Assembly (NCBI RefSeq): GCF_003131205.1 | Contig: NZ_QFFY01000002.1 | Coordinates: 62,001-126,000 of the forward strand | Direction: 5' to 3' | From: Occallatibacter savannae | GTDB taxonomy: Bacteria; Acidobacteriota; Terriglobia; Terriglobales; Acidobacteriaceae | DNA length: 64,000 nucleotides | Part shown: positions 1-9,455 of the stretch, in pieces | How the letters are laid out: every line of letters begins with the position of its first letter | Numbering within the stretch: the first letter of the stretch is position 1 | Translations under genes and position numbers: made by a program | The notes under the pieces: model-generated | Database searches by the model: none | Told to the model about the DNA's origin: nothing | What the model saw: the letters and a program-made list of their open reading frames with translations, nothing else

Positions 1-966
1 CTCAGAATCGAGATCAACGAACGTGCGGGTATGCACCCCTACACAATCGAGGAGCTAGCAGCTCATTTTCGGCGTGCTGAGCTCCCTCACAAAGCTTGCT
101 CGACGCAGAACGGATACCAAAGCATGCTGAGCAGCAGCATATTGCCACGCTGGGGTCAATCTGCTCTCGCATCAATGGAAAGCATGGATGTCGAGCATTG
201 GATTCGAAATCTCAAGACTAAAGGCGGGACTCCAGCGAGCGCGGCCACAAAGAGCAAGGTGCGAAACCTGATGTCAGCACTTTTCTCGCATGCAATCAGG
301 TACGGGTGGGCGGGGAGGAACCCAATTACCGCAGTCCGAACTTCGTCGAGCAGGCGGCGTGAGCCCGAGATGCTGACGCCCGCTGAATTTCGACAACTGA
401 GAGATGAATTGCCCACGCGAGAGTGCTTGATGGTCGTCCTTGCGGCATCAACTGGAATCCGCCGTGGCGAACTGGTAGGGCTCAAGTGGGCTGATTTGGA
501 TTTTAACGAACGGCTCCTTCACGTAAGTCGTTCCGTCTGGCACAACATCGAAGGAGACACAAAGACGCCGGCCTCTCGACGGTCTCTGCCACTGCACGCA
601 GTCATTGTTGATCTGCTAAAGGCGTGGAGAACACAATCTCCCTACGTGGCTTCGGACGATTTCGTATTTCCATCTATTCGAGCCAACGGAAAACATCCAG
701 TCGAGCCAGGCATGATTCTCCGGAACTACATCCGTCCCGCATTGGTGCGACTCGGCATCTCGAAGAAGGTTGGTTGGCATTCTTTCAGGCACGCATTTTC
801 CAATCTTATGAGGCAAAACAGGGTAGATGTGAAGACCGCACAGGAATTGCTCGGCCACACTAGCAGCCGCGTGACACTCGATATCTATCAACAATCGGTC
901 ACAGCAGAACGCCGCAAAGCACAAGCTGTCGTTCTTAAGGATCTAATGGGTTTCAAGAAGGTGTGA
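1..966 (+). CDS. Tyrosine recombinase / phage-type integrase (5' end outside window)
   Basis: Catalyses site-specific strand exchange through a tyrosine-DNA intermediate. Counting from the first visible ATG (position 31), residues 1-95 look like the SAM-like core-binding domain and 112-305 the catalytic domain. All expected active-site residues are present: R144 in TGIRRGE, K178, H250-x-x-R253, H276 and Y286. The frame stays open from base 1 to the ATG, and 311 residues is short for integrases that carry an arm-binding domain, so the gene probably begins upstream of the window. The operon that follows starts about 175 bases after the stop and is unrelated in function. Because a tRNA-Val fragment typical of integrase target sites occurs at 8.8 and 59.4 kb, this enzyme may have mobilised the region; that link is inference. 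Confidence 0.9.
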   Translation, partial: LRIEINERAGMHPYTIEELAAHFRRAELPHKACSTQNGYQSMLSSSILPRWGQSALASMESMDVEHWIRNLKTKGGTPASAATKSKVRNLMSALFSHAIRYGWAGRNPITAVRTSSSRRREPEMLTPAEFRQLRDELPTRECLMVVLAASTGIRRGELVGLKWADLDFNERLLHVSRSVWHNIEGDTKTPASRRSLPLHAVIVDLLKAWRTQSPYVASDDFVFPSIRANGKHPVEPGMILRNYIRPALVRLGISKKVGWHSFRHAFSNLMRQNRVDVKTAQELLGHTSSRVTLDIYQQSVTAERRKAQAVVLKDLMGFKKV

Positions 967-1140
967 ATCTAAGCCTTCACTGGTTCTACGGAAGACGCTA
1001 TTGGTTCACACCCCCGTCCTTTGTGAATCCGCAATCACTCCCGGGTTTGGTTCGCGATGTACCTAGCAATCCTATCGCCGATTCCGGACTCGGCTGTATT
1101 CTTGTGTCGTCCAGAAAAGAGTTGCAGAGGATCCCCCCTG

Positions 1141-2562
1141 ATGGCTGGTATCAGCCTCGAGAAGATTGAAGCGCTAGCACCGGACCAGGCCTCTTTGGTC
1201 GCGGCGCGGAAACTCGTGAAGCCCTCGGGTTGGTCAGGGCTGTCGTCGGACAACGCTGGGCTCATCTGGGGCGAATGTCAGGGTTCCGGCTCTTCACCTT
1301 ATCGAGTCATCGTTTCCGAATCCGACGCTGGCTACAAGTGCACCTGCCCGAGTCGGAAGTTCCCCTGCAAGCACAGCCTCGCACTAATGTGGATGCGGGC
1401 CGAAGGAAAGGTCCCATTCGAGGCGGCGACAACGCCGGAGTGGGTGCAGGACTGGCTGCGTCGGAGGCGAACAGGCGCCGGAGCAGCGGACAACGCGGAC
1501 AAGGAAGTTGCACCTCAGCCAAAGAACCTGGCGAAGGCGGTTGCGGAAAAACCTGAGGAGACAGATCCCAAAGCAGAGGAGCGTGCGGCAGCGGCGCGCG
1601 AGCGGTCCCGCCGCGAACGTGAGGACGCAATCGTTGCCGGACTCGATGATCTGGACACCTGGCTCCTCGATCAGGCCGACGCGGGACTGGCAGGTTTCGC
1701 GGGACATGCGGGGAAATCGTGCCGGTCAATCGCACAGAGACTTGTGGATGCAAAGGCACCGAGCTTAGCGTCTCGCGTTGACGCGCTGCCAGCTCGCCTC
1801 TTTGGGCTTCCCGACTCTTCAAGGCCCATGGCAGCAGTAGAGCAGCTTGGCCAACTTCACCTGATTGCCGAGGCCTATAGACGCCAGGAGAGTTTAGCCC
1901 CTGAACTATGCGCCGACGTGCGCCGCGAGGTGGGCTGGATGCAGACGCGCGAGGCATTGCTGAGCGAGGAAGGAGCGATCACCGCGACAGGGAGATGGCG
2001 GATTACGGGTACAGTAAGCGAGGTGCAGCCGGACAAATTGCGTCGCCTAGAAACATGGTTATGGCGCGAAGACCCCGGTGAGGGTCCCAGAGCAGCTGTG
2101 CTTCTGGACTTTGTTCCTGTCGCTGCAGGTCAGACCAAAGGAGCATACAGAACGGGAGAGCAGATGCACGCGACACTGGTGTTTTATCCCTCTGCACGGC
2201 CTCTCCGCGCCTTGGTCAAAGAGATTACAAGTCCGGTGCAAGAAAGCAGCTCAGAAGTTGCGCTGGGTGACGGCGGCTTGCTTGAAGCATTTTCAGGGCA
2301 CGAACAGGCTCTGGCGGTGATCCCGTGGCTCAACCTATGGCCACTCGCGTTCACTAATGCCCGCCTCAGGCGAAGTGGCGAAAGTCTCTTCCTGTGCCCC
2401 GGAGACGGTGACGCGCTTGCACTGCCGCTAATGTCCACTCAGTGGTCGCTAGCTACTCCTCTGCTTGCCATTGATGGATTCTCGGGCTTCGGCCTTTGGG
2501 ACGGCTATGCGTTCAGACTTTGCCTCGCTCAGACGCCGCTCGGCAGATGGGTGGCTGAATGA
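1141..2562 (+). CDS. SWIM zinc-finger protein (YehQ-like), first gene of a MoxR/VWA operon
   Basis: The N-terminal part carries a SWIM zinc finger with the spacing CxCx6CxH (C67, C69, C76, H78), a fold proposed to bind DNA or protein. The remaining ~390 residues are family-specific and I do not recognise a catalytic motif; residues ~125-175 are charged and rich in Ala/Glu/Arg, probably a linker. An in-frame ATG at 1057 would add 28 residues, but family members usually begin close to the LAPD...AARKL segment, so 1141 is preferred. Its stop overlaps the next ATG by 4 nt, indicating translational coupling. In E. coli the SWIM protein YehQ sits beside MoxR ATPase YehL, YehM and VWA protein YehP, and the same partners follow here. 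Function in the cell is unknown. Confidence 0.8.
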   Translation: MAGISLEKIEALAPDQASLVAARKLVKPSGWSGLSSDNAGLIWGECQGSGSSPYRVIVSESDAGYKCTCPSRKFPCKHSLALMWMRAEGKVPFEAATTPEWVQDWLRRRRTGAGAADNADKEVAPQPKNLAKAVAEKPEETDPKAEERAAAARERSRREREDAIVAGLDDLDTWLLDQADAGLAGFAGHAGKSCRSIAQRLVDAKAPSLASRVDALPARLFGLPDSSRPMAAVEQLGQLHLIAEAYRRQESLAPELCADVRREVGWMQTREALLSEEGAITATGRWRITGTVSEVQPDKLRRLETWLWREDPGEGPRAAVLLDFVPVAAGQTKGAYRTGEQMHATLVFYPSARPLRALVKEITSPVQESSSEVALGDGGLLEAFSGHEQALAVIPWLNLWPLAFTNARLRRSGESLFLCPGDGDALALPLMSTQWSLATPLLAIDGFSGFGLWDGYAFRLCLAQTPLGRWVAE

Positions 2563-3968
2563 ACGCTGAGGAGCTGAAAGTACAGCTGCTGCCGATTCTG
2601 TTGAGCGGAGCGCGACGAGGCTCGGGCGAAGAGCTGCTGATTTTGGGGAACGATCGAGAGCACTCAATCCTCGCGGCACTAAGTCTGACAGGGCAATCCT
2701 TGCGGTTCACGCGTCCGGCGGTTCCCAGCGAGTTCGCTGTAGAGCACTGGCCGAGAGACGAAAGACGCATTGTTCCGGACGGGTTGAGGCGGCCGATCCT
2801 TCGCCTGCTCGATCGAAGTACCGACGATACAGCCAGGGCCTTGGCGCTTGCCTTCGAGAAGCAAAAGCTGCGCCCCCACCCGTTCGACTTGCCACTACTG
2901 GATGGATTCGGGCGCCGGTACGCAGATCGACTAGGCGCAACAGCACAATTCTGGGTACAGAGGGAGACGCCGGCGCAGCAGACTCGCGGGTATTTCGAAG
3001 CAGATGAGCTTACGGCTGACAACTGGACCGAAAGCGCTCTTCGGCAGAGAGTGAAGTTTCTCAGAGAACTTCGCAACCAGGATCCGGCAGCAGCCCGAAG
3101 TCTGCTCGAGCGAAGCTGGTCAGGGGAAAATCCGGACAGTCGTGTTCAGTTGCTTTCGATACTGCTGACAGGGCTGTCGGCCGAGGACAAGCAATTTCTC
3201 GAGAGCATTCAAAAGGACCGGGCACCTCGGGTTCGCGCCATTGTGCACCGGATGCTCGGCACTCTGTCAGGCACAACAGGCGAGAACGCTGCATTGGCGG
3301 CGTGCAGCGAGCGAATCCAACAATCGAAAACAGGGCTTCTGAAGAAGCGCCTCACCCTCAAGCTGGAGCTGCCAGCGAACGTCAAAGAGCATGAGGCAAA
3401 TCGGTGGATCCAGGAGCAGTTTGCCGATGTGAACCTCGAGCAACTAGCGCATGCGTATCGCGTCTCGGACCGCGAACTGGTCGACGCTGCAGAGAAGGAC
3501 GACAATCTGCTCTTTGCACTGGCCCTGTTGTCATCCCGGGAGAGGAGATTCGATTTGCTGGATGCGATTACGGATCGATTGCCGGATGCGTGGGGACGGA
3601 TGGGTGAATTGAGCGACGATGATCTCGAGCAGGACGGCAAAGAAGCTTTCAAATGGATTTGCGCATTGCTAAAGCCAAAGAAGTGGGTTCCCGCATCGCC
3701 GTTCCCATCATGGAGCTGGCTGCATCGGCAGATGGAAGGCTATCTTCCCGGAGGAATCATGCGAGACGTTCTGCAGTCGAAGGTCTGGAAGGAACAGCTT
3801 GAGCCTGAAAAGAAGGGCGGCTCGGAGTTTGTGCAGGTGATATGCGCGTTGTGCCCTCCAGAGTTGCGGGGACTAGTGCGTACGCAGCTTGATCCGCTTG
3901 AGGTCGATCGGAAAGACAAGGGGTGGATGTTGCTCGACATTCTTGACGAGTTGGAGAACGTGCGATGA
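2559..3968 (+). CDS. DUF5691-like protein of the MoxR/VWA operon
   Basis: A 469-residue soluble protein with no signal peptide or membrane segment. It looks mostly alpha-helical, with solenoid-like stretches such as residues 185-235, suggesting a scaffold rather than an enzyme. Family assignment rests on its position between the SWIM protein and the MoxR ATPase and on recall of DUF5691 in such operons; no diagnostic motif was found. It begins in the ATGA overlap with the SWIM gene and ends in another ATGA overlap with the ATPase gene, so its synthesis should be stoichiometrically coupled to both. It may be the substrate adaptor or regulator of the ATPase; this is a guess from context. Confidence 0.6.
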   Translation: MNAEELKVQLLPILLSGARRGSGEELLILGNDREHSILAALSLTGQSLRFTRPAVPSEFAVEHWPRDERRIVPDGLRRPILRLLDRSTDDTARALALAFEKQKLRPHPFDLPLLDGFGRRYADRLGATAQFWVQRETPAQQTRGYFEADELTADNWTESALRQRVKFLRELRNQDPAAARSLLERSWSGENPDSRVQLLSILLTGLSAEDKQFLESIQKDRAPRVRAIVHRMLGTLSGTTGENAALAACSERIQQSKTGLLKKRLTLKLELPANVKEHEANRWIQEQFADVNLEQLAHAYRVSDRELVDAAEKDDNLLFALALLSSRERRFDLLDAITDRLPDAWGRMGELSDDDLEQDGKEAFKWICALLKPKKWVPASPFPSWSWLHRQMEGYLPGGIMRDVLQSKVWKEQLEPEKKGGSEFVQVICALCPPELRGLVRTQLDPLEVDRKDKGWMLLDILDELENVR

Positions 3969-5047
3969 GTGATCAGAAACTGCGTTTACCGGCGGAAGAG
4001 ATCTACGCTGCGGAACTAGATGTCCTGTCCAAGAACGATGACGCAGGGCGGCCGCCCAATTGGCAACTGTCACCAAAGGCAGTGGTGACCTATCTGCTGG
4101 GCGGAAAGGCGAAGGACGGAACTGAGATTTCGGCGAAGTACATCGGCAGCCGGCGGTTGATTGAGACTGCAGTGGCGACTTTGGCTACGGATCGAGCTCT
4201 TCTTTTGCTTGGGTTGCCAGGGACAGCCAAATCATGGGTGTCGGAGCACTTGGCCGCGGCGATTTCAGGTTCATCGCAGCGCATTATTCAATGCACAGCC
4301 GGGACAGATGAGAATCAGGTCCGCTATGGATGGAACTATGCGCTGCTGCTTGCGAAGGGCCCCAGCATCGATGCCCTTGTGAAGACTCCGCTCACACGCG
4401 CGATGGAGGAGGGGACCATCGTACGGCTTGAAGAGCTGACACGCATGGGTTCCGACATTCAGGACACGCTGATTACCGTTTTATCGGAAAAGACGCTTCC
4501 TGTCCCGGAACTGGATATCAGCATCGACGCTGCACCGGGGTTCAACGTTATCGCAACGGCAAACAATCGCGACAAAGGTGTAAATGATCTTTCTTCGGCA
4601 CTTAAGCGGCGGTTCAACGTCGTTGTGCTGCCGTCGCCGGCTACCGTGGAAGAGGAAACAGTAATCGTCGTGAAGCGTGTGGGCGAGATTGGAGCCAATC
4701 TTACGCTTCCCCCGATCGAGCCGGCTGAGAAAGAGCTCGCGCGCATCGTGGTCCTCTTCAGAGAGCTGCGTGAAGGCAAAACACTGAATGGAAAGACAAA
4801 GCTGAAGACATCGTCAGGATCACTTTCGACAGGAGAAGCCATTTCGGTAGGTGTGAGCGCATGGGCAGATGCGGCCTATTTTGGGAATGGAGCCATCGAT
4901 GCGCAGAGCCTCGCTCCAAATCTGGTTGGCGCAGTTGTGAAAGACCCCGTGCAGGACGCTGTGGCTCTCGAAGAGTATCTAGAGAACGTGGTCCGCACCC
5001 GTGACGAGTGGAACGACTTGTATCGCGCGATTCGCGATGTGATGTGA
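3965..5047 (+). CDS. MoxR-family AAA+ ATPase (YehL-like)
   Basis: MoxR AAA+ ATPases act as hexameric chaperones that remodel or insert cofactors into partners, usually with a VWA-domain protein. Walker A is GLPGTAKS (residues 83-90), the Walker B-like strand is IVRLEEL, and sensor 1 is the ATANNRD segment, followed by the arginine-rich ALKRRF stretch typical of the family. Length (360 aa) is normal for the YehL type. The gene starts in a 4-nt overlap with the DUF5691-like gene and is followed after 6 nt by the DUF5682-like gene. The VWA protein two genes downstream is its probable partner. The identity as MoxR AAA+ is secure; the client is unknown. Confidence 0.9.
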   Translation: MSDQKLRLPAEEIYAAELDVLSKNDDAGRPPNWQLSPKAVVTYLLGGKAKDGTEISAKYIGSRRLIETAVATLATDRALLLLGLPGTAKSWVSEHLAAAISGSSQRIIQCTAGTDENQVRYGWNYALLLAKGPSIDALVKTPLTRAMEEGTIVRLEELTRMGSDIQDTLITVLSEKTLPVPELDISIDAAPGFNVIATANNRDKGVNDLSSALKRRFNVVVLPSPATVEEETVIVVKRVGEIGANLTLPPIEPAEKELARIVVLFRELREGKTLNGKTKLKTSSGSLSTGEAISVGVSAWADAAYFGNGAIDAQSLAPNLVGAVVKDPVQDAVALEEYLENVVRTRDEWNDLYRAIRDVM

Positions 5048-5053
5048 ACCTGA

Positions 5054-7348
5054 ATGGATGAACGGCTGCACATCTTCGGAGTTCGTCACCATGGACCGGG
5101 GTCCGCGGCGCTGCTCAAGCAAGCCCTGGATGCGCTGAATCCAGCGTGTGTGCTCATCGAGGGGACGCCGGAAGCCGGCCCGTTGATACCGTTTGCCGCG
5201 GCACCGGGCATGAAGCCGCCGATCGCTCTGCTGGTGCATGCGAGCGCCGACGCCAATGCGGCTTTCTTCAGTCCGTTTGCCGAGTTCTCGCCGGAATGGC
5301 AGGCCATGCAGTGGGCCCTTGCGCATGGCAGGCCAGCGCGGTTCATCGACTGGCCGGGCGGAATCACGATTTATCAAATGATCGCGGCGAAGCAGAAGGA
5401 TCCCGAAGAGCTCGAGGTTCAAGTTGATTCTGACCCTCTGGACGCTCTGGCAGAGATCGCCGGTTTCACCGACGGCGAAGCATTCTGGAACGGCTTGATC
5501 GAACAAGGGAGAGTGGGGCGACAAGGTAAGAACGACGGGAAAGAGAATGCGCTAGCGGTCTTTGCCGCTATTGAGCAGGCAATGACGGCGGTGCGAACAG
5601 ATTCAGATTTGACGAGGAGTGAGCGCTCCCGCCTGAAGGATTCGCAACGCGAGGCTTGGATGCGAATTCATATCCGCCAGGCGCTTAAGGATTGCGAGGG
5701 ACCGGTGGCCGCAGTCGTCGGAGCATGGCACGTGAGCGCACTTCGTGAAAATTCGAGCGCAACCGCAGATAAGGTACTCGTAAAAGACATCGAGCGAGAA
5801 AAGGTGGAAGTCACGTGGGTGCCCTGGACAAATAGTCGCCTCAGCGCGGGTTCAGGATACGGCGCAGGGGTGATTTCACCCGGCTGGTACAGCCACCTCT
5901 GGAAGCTCTATACGCAACCAGACACGACCGAGCCCGCGGCCTTCGCCGCGCAATGGCAGGCGCGAACAGCAGCACTTCTCCGCAGCGAGGGATACTCTGC
6001 TTCTACCGCATCCGCGATCGAGGCGGCGCGTTTGTCTCTCACGCTGGCTGCCCTTCGCGAGCGGCCCATGCCCGGCCTCGAGGAGATGCGGGAATCGGCG
6101 CTGGCCTCTCTTTGTCATGGCGAAGATGTCCCGCTGCGGATCATCGAACGTAAGCTCTACATCGGCGAGCAGGTTGGCGAGATCGATCCCAGTGTTCCGC
6201 AGATGCCCCTGGCGCGCGACCTGGCACTCTGGCAGAAAAAGACGAGGCTCAAGCCGGAGGATCTGGAGAGCGAACTTCGCATAGATCTGCGTAGCGAGGC
6301 TGGTCTGCTGAAATCCACGCTGCTGCATAGGCTGCTGATTCTCAATGTGCCTTGGGGCAAGCTGATTGAGGCAGAGGCAGGACGAGGAACGTTCCGTGAA
6401 ATTTGGAGATTGCGCTGGGTCCCGGAGCTATCTGTCTCTCTCGCCGAAGCGTTGGTCTACGGCGGCACCATCGAGCGGGCAGCTGCCAATGCGCAGATAG
6501 ACCGATGCCAGAAGACGACTTCCATCTCCGAACTGGCGGAGCTAATTCGCGCAACTCTTGTAGCCGATCTACCCTCAGCGGCAAAGGCGTGCATCGCCCG
6601 ACTGCAGGAGACGGCGGTCGATGCAGGGGAAGTCACCGAGCTCATGCAGGCGGTTGCGCCCCTTGTCAGGGTACTGCGATATGGAACAGCGCGCGAGCTT
6701 CCCGAAGCAGAGCTGCGATCGCTCATCTATGCTCTCAGCGTTGAAGTGAACGCAGGAGTCCGTCTCGCTTCTCACAATTTAGACGATGATGCAGCCTCGG
6801 CCCGTGTTGCCGCGATGGGAAGCTACGATGAAGCGCTTCATCTCTTTGGAGATGAGTCGCTGGCCAGTTCGTGGCGACAGCAGCTCGAGACCATGGTGAA
6901 AGATGACCAGGTGGCTGCACAGGTCGCAGGACTCGCCCTTCGCCGGCTCCACGACTTGCAAGCGTGGGAACTTCCGCAGGTGAGTTCAGCTTTCTCGCTA
7001 CGCACGCGAGGCGAGACCCCACAGAGGGCAGGCGCTTTCATCGAGAACTTCCTCGCGGGAGGATCTGAGGTTCTGTTACAGGATCAGGCGATCCTACAGC
7101 TGCTCGATGAATGGCTTTGCGAACTCAGCGACGACGACTTCACGGAGTCATTGCCACTGTTGCGGCGAAGCTTCTCCGCATACGACGCCGTGGCACGACG
7201 CCGGCTTTTGGAGCGCATCGGGAAGGGTGCGCACGAGTCGACTATGGTCAGCAATTCCGGTAGCACCTCGGGTGACGCGTTCGAGCGGGCATTGCCGCTA
7301 CTCCTCCAGATCCTCGGAATCAGCGCAGAATCCGGCGGTCCTTTATGA
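5054..7348 (+). CDS. DUF5682-like protein (YehM-like)
   Basis: A large (764 aa) cytoplasmic protein. The first ~260 residues contain the conserved block IFGVRHHGPGSA near the N-terminus, then EGTPEA, and a later VVGAWHVSAL segment. Paired His/Glu motifs of this kind resemble TraB/GumN-like folds, so metal-dependent chemistry is possible but not shown. The C-terminal half is helical and lacks motifs I recognise. It sits between the MoxR ATPase (6 nt upstream) and the VWA gene (ATGA overlap downstream), the order seen for yehL-yehM-yehP in E. coli, which supports the YehM/DUF5682 assignment. The biochemical role is unknown. Confidence 0.75.
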   Translation: MDERLHIFGVRHHGPGSAALLKQALDALNPACVLIEGTPEAGPLIPFAAAPGMKPPIALLVHASADANAAFFSPFAEFSPEWQAMQWALAHGRPARFIDWPGGITIYQMIAAKQKDPEELEVQVDSDPLDALAEIAGFTDGEAFWNGLIEQGRVGRQGKNDGKENALAVFAAIEQAMTAVRTDSDLTRSERSRLKDSQREAWMRIHIRQALKDCEGPVAAVVGAWHVSALRENSSATADKVLVKDIEREKVEVTWVPWTNSRLSAGSGYGAGVISPGWYSHLWKLYTQPDTTEPAAFAAQWQARTAALLRSEGYSASTASAIEAARLSLTLAALRERPMPGLEEMRESALASLCHGEDVPLRIIERKLYIGEQVGEIDPSVPQMPLARDLALWQKKTRLKPEDLESELRIDLRSEAGLLKSTLLHRLLILNVPWGKLIEAEAGRGTFREIWRLRWVPELSVSLAEALVYGGTIERAAANAQIDRCQKTTSISELAELIRATLVADLPSAAKACIARLQETAVDAGEVTELMQAVAPLVRVLRYGTARELPEAELRSLIYALSVEVNAGVRLASHNLDDDAASARVAAMGSYDEALHLFGDESLASSWRQQLETMVKDDQVAAQVAGLALRRLHDLQAWELPQVSSAFSLRTRGETPQRAGAFIENFLAGGSEVLLQDQAILQLLDEWLCELSDDDFTESLPLLRRSFSAYDAVARRRLLERIGKGAHESTMVSNSGSTSGDAFERALPLLLQILGISAESGGPL

Positions 7349-8511
7349 CCCAGATCGCGAACGACGAGAAGGAGCGCCTGCGCAGGTGGCGGCTGGCTCT
7401 TGGCGAAGAATCTTCACAGCTCTCCGAAAAGGATCAGCGGCTATCGGCTGCTCTGGGAGCGCTTTATGAATCGAGATCTCAGCGAAAAGGCAGAGGCGGT
7501 CTTGGGGCATCTGCACCGCGGGTCTCCCGCTGGCTTGGGGATATTCGTGAGTTCTTTCCGACACCTACCGTACAGATCATTCAGAAAGATGCGTTTGAGC
7601 GACTCAATCTCAAGTCGCTGATGCTTGAACCGGAGTTTCTTTCTACTCTCGAGGCGGACGTTCACCTTGTCGCCGATCTGATCTCACTTCGATCCGCTAT
7701 TCCCGAGAAGACAAAAGAAACCGCGCGAATGGTCGTACGCAAGGTCGTTAACGAACTTCTTACTCGACTCGAACACAAGACAGTCGAGATTGTAGGCGGA
7801 GCCATCAACCGCTCCCAGCGAACCCGCCGTCCTCGGCACGCGAATATCGACTGGGGAAGGACGATCCTCGCAAACCTCAGGCACTTCCAGCACGAACATA
7901 GGACGGTAGTTCCTGAGACCTTGATCGGGCATCAGCGTCGCACTCGGACTCGCGCGAGTCTGGACCACGTAATGCTGTGCGTTGACCAGTCGGGGTCTAT
8001 GGCTTCATCCGTTGTGTACGCCTCGATCTTCGCCGCGGTTCTGGCGTCGTTGCCGGGCCTTGCAATTCAGCTGATCTGCTTCGATACTGCGATTGTTGAT
8101 CTGACTGAGCAGTTGAAAGACCCCGTTGACGTGCTCTTCGGAGTTCAACTGGGCGGAGGAACAGACATCAATGCCGCCCTCGCCTACTGCGAGCAGCACA
8201 TTGAGCAGCCATCCAAGACTCACCTCATTCTTATCAGCGACCTGTACGAAGGCGGCAACGCGGAAGCGATGCTGGCCCGTGTCGCTTCGCTGAAGCAGAG
8301 TGGCGTCAAAGTGATCGTGCTGCTAGCTCTCTCCGATGATGGCCACCCGGCCTACAACAATGAGCACGCTGCAAAGATCGCAGCCATGCACTGCCCCGTC
8401 TTCGGCTGCACGCCCGATCAGTTGCCCGACCTGATGGCGGTTGCATTAACAGGTAGAGACATCGAGCAGTGGGCTGCTTCAAAGAATATAGCCCTGGTTA
8501 GAGGCGCTTAG
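7345..8511 (+). CDS. VWA-domain protein, CoxE/YehP-like
   Basis: The C-terminal half (about 205-388) is a von Willebrand factor A domain with a complete MIDAS metal site: D214-x-S216-x-S218, T273 in GGGTDI and D299 in LISDL. The N-terminal ~200 residues are helical and family-specific. VWA proteins of this class work with MoxR ATPases, binding targets through a divalent cation. The ATG lies in a 4-nt overlap with the DUF5682-like gene, and no operon gene follows, so this is the last cistron. No transmembrane segment or signal peptide is visible, so the complex is likely cytoplasmic. Confidence 0.9.
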   Translation: MTQIANDEKERLRRWRLALGEESSQLSEKDQRLSAALGALYESRSQRKGRGGLGASAPRVSRWLGDIREFFPTPTVQIIQKDAFERLNLKSLMLEPEFLSTLEADVHLVADLISLRSAIPEKTKETARMVVRKVVNELLTRLEHKTVEIVGGAINRSQRTRRPRHANIDWGRTILANLRHFQHEHRTVVPETLIGHQRRTRTRASLDHVMLCVDQSGSMASSVVYASIFAAVLASLPGLAIQLICFDTAIVDLTEQLKDPVDVLFGVQLGGGTDINAALAYCEQHIEQPSKTHLILISDLYEGGNAEAMLARVASLKQSGVKVIVLLALSDDGHPAYNNEHAAKIAAMHCPVFGCTPDQLPDLMAVALTGRDIEQWAASKNIALVRGA

Positions 8512-8701
8512 AAATTCATCAGCAGGTGTAAGAGTGCTTACGTCCTGAGTGGCTCATTGCCTGGATACCCGTCAATTAAGTCGCGCATTGCGCAACGCTC
8601 ACGGATAGAAGTGGACCGCGAAATCCGCATAACCGGGCTTGCGGGTTATTCAGGTCTAGCATTGCATTTCTTATCGTCCTGTCGGACGAGCTTAGGTCGA
8701 T

Positions 8702-8836
8702 TCTCACCTGTAAAAAGATCGGCCTACTCGTCAGCCTCATCGTGGTTTGGCGTGGTTTGGCAGCCTTCAGCGCCGTTGTGAGTTGTTGATTACACTGATT
8801 GTCTAAGCCTTGACACGGAAGAGAATCCAATCGTGC
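8702..8836 (+). repeat. Left copy of tRNA-Val 3'-fragment repeat (candidate att remnant)
   Basis: This segment matches 59339-59489 in the same orientation. Shared landmarks in order are TCTCACCTGT, GTTTGGCAG, a GCGCC-centred block, AGTTGTTGA and AAGCCTTGACACGGAAGAG. Just after GGAAGAG this copy lacks exactly 12 nt that carry the 5' side of the T arm in the right copy, then resumes with AATCCAATCGTG. It is therefore a degenerate tRNA-Val(GAC) 3' fragment that cannot fold as a tRNA. Confidence 0.7.
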
Positions 8837-9062
8837 TTACCATTCTGTAATCAGCAACTTCCCATAAATTGATTCCCTTGCCCTCTTCCTCACGCGGGAA
8901 GCGGTCAGGGCTTAACTTCTGCCAAGCCCGTTTATCAGTATCAATCTGGCCACCATGCTGCCTCAGTCAGCACGAAGGTGCTGGCGAACAAAACGTCAAA
9001 GCATCGGCATGGTTCGCCGGCTCAGCCCCTCGAGGGTATAAGTGGTGCACAGAAGCCGTGCC
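8837..9062. other. Intergenic stretch, no gene recognised
   Basis: Between the tRNA fragment and the IS110 remnant. It could hold decayed left-end sequence of the insertion element, but no inverted or target repeat could be identified by eye. Confidence 0.4.
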
Positions 9063-9370
9063 ATGGAGATTCACACGATCGGCATTGATCTTGGTTAAGA
9101 CGGCTTTCACTTGGTTGGTCTTAACCTGCGCGGCGAAGTAGTGGTACGCAAGAAGTGCTCGCGAAATCAGATTCTGCGTTTCACAGCGAACTCGCATGCC
9201 TGCCTAATTGGCATGGAGGCCTGTGGAGGAGCGCACTTCCTGGGACGTGCTCTGCGCGAGCAGGGGCAAGATGTGCCTCTGATGCCTGCACAACGTGAAG
9301 CCGTACGTTAAGACCAACAAGAACGACTTCATCGATGCAGAAGCTTGTGCCGCGCCCATCGGGCCGCTGA
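9063..9370 (+). pseudogene. IS110-family transposase remnant (N-terminal third, frameshifted)
   Basis: Reading across frames gives the N-terminal DEDD-transposase segment of IS110 elements: IHTIGIDLG, then FHLVGLNLRGEVV, LIGMEACGG and finally KPYVKTNKNDFIDAEA. An extra T after GATCTTGGT creates an early stop, a missing C a few codons later restores the frame, and about two bases are missing before GTGAAGCCG, shifting the frame again. Similarity ends near 9365, so about two thirds of the usual ~330-residue transposase is gone. It is non-functional and marks past IS activity next to the tRNA-Val repeat. Confidence 0.8.
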
Positions 9371-9455
9371 GATCGATAGACCTTCTGCGCGAGTCTCTCG
9401 GCCGTGCCGAGTCGCTGCCCCTTGCCAACGAAGTTTCAGTCCCTGCACAAGCCTT

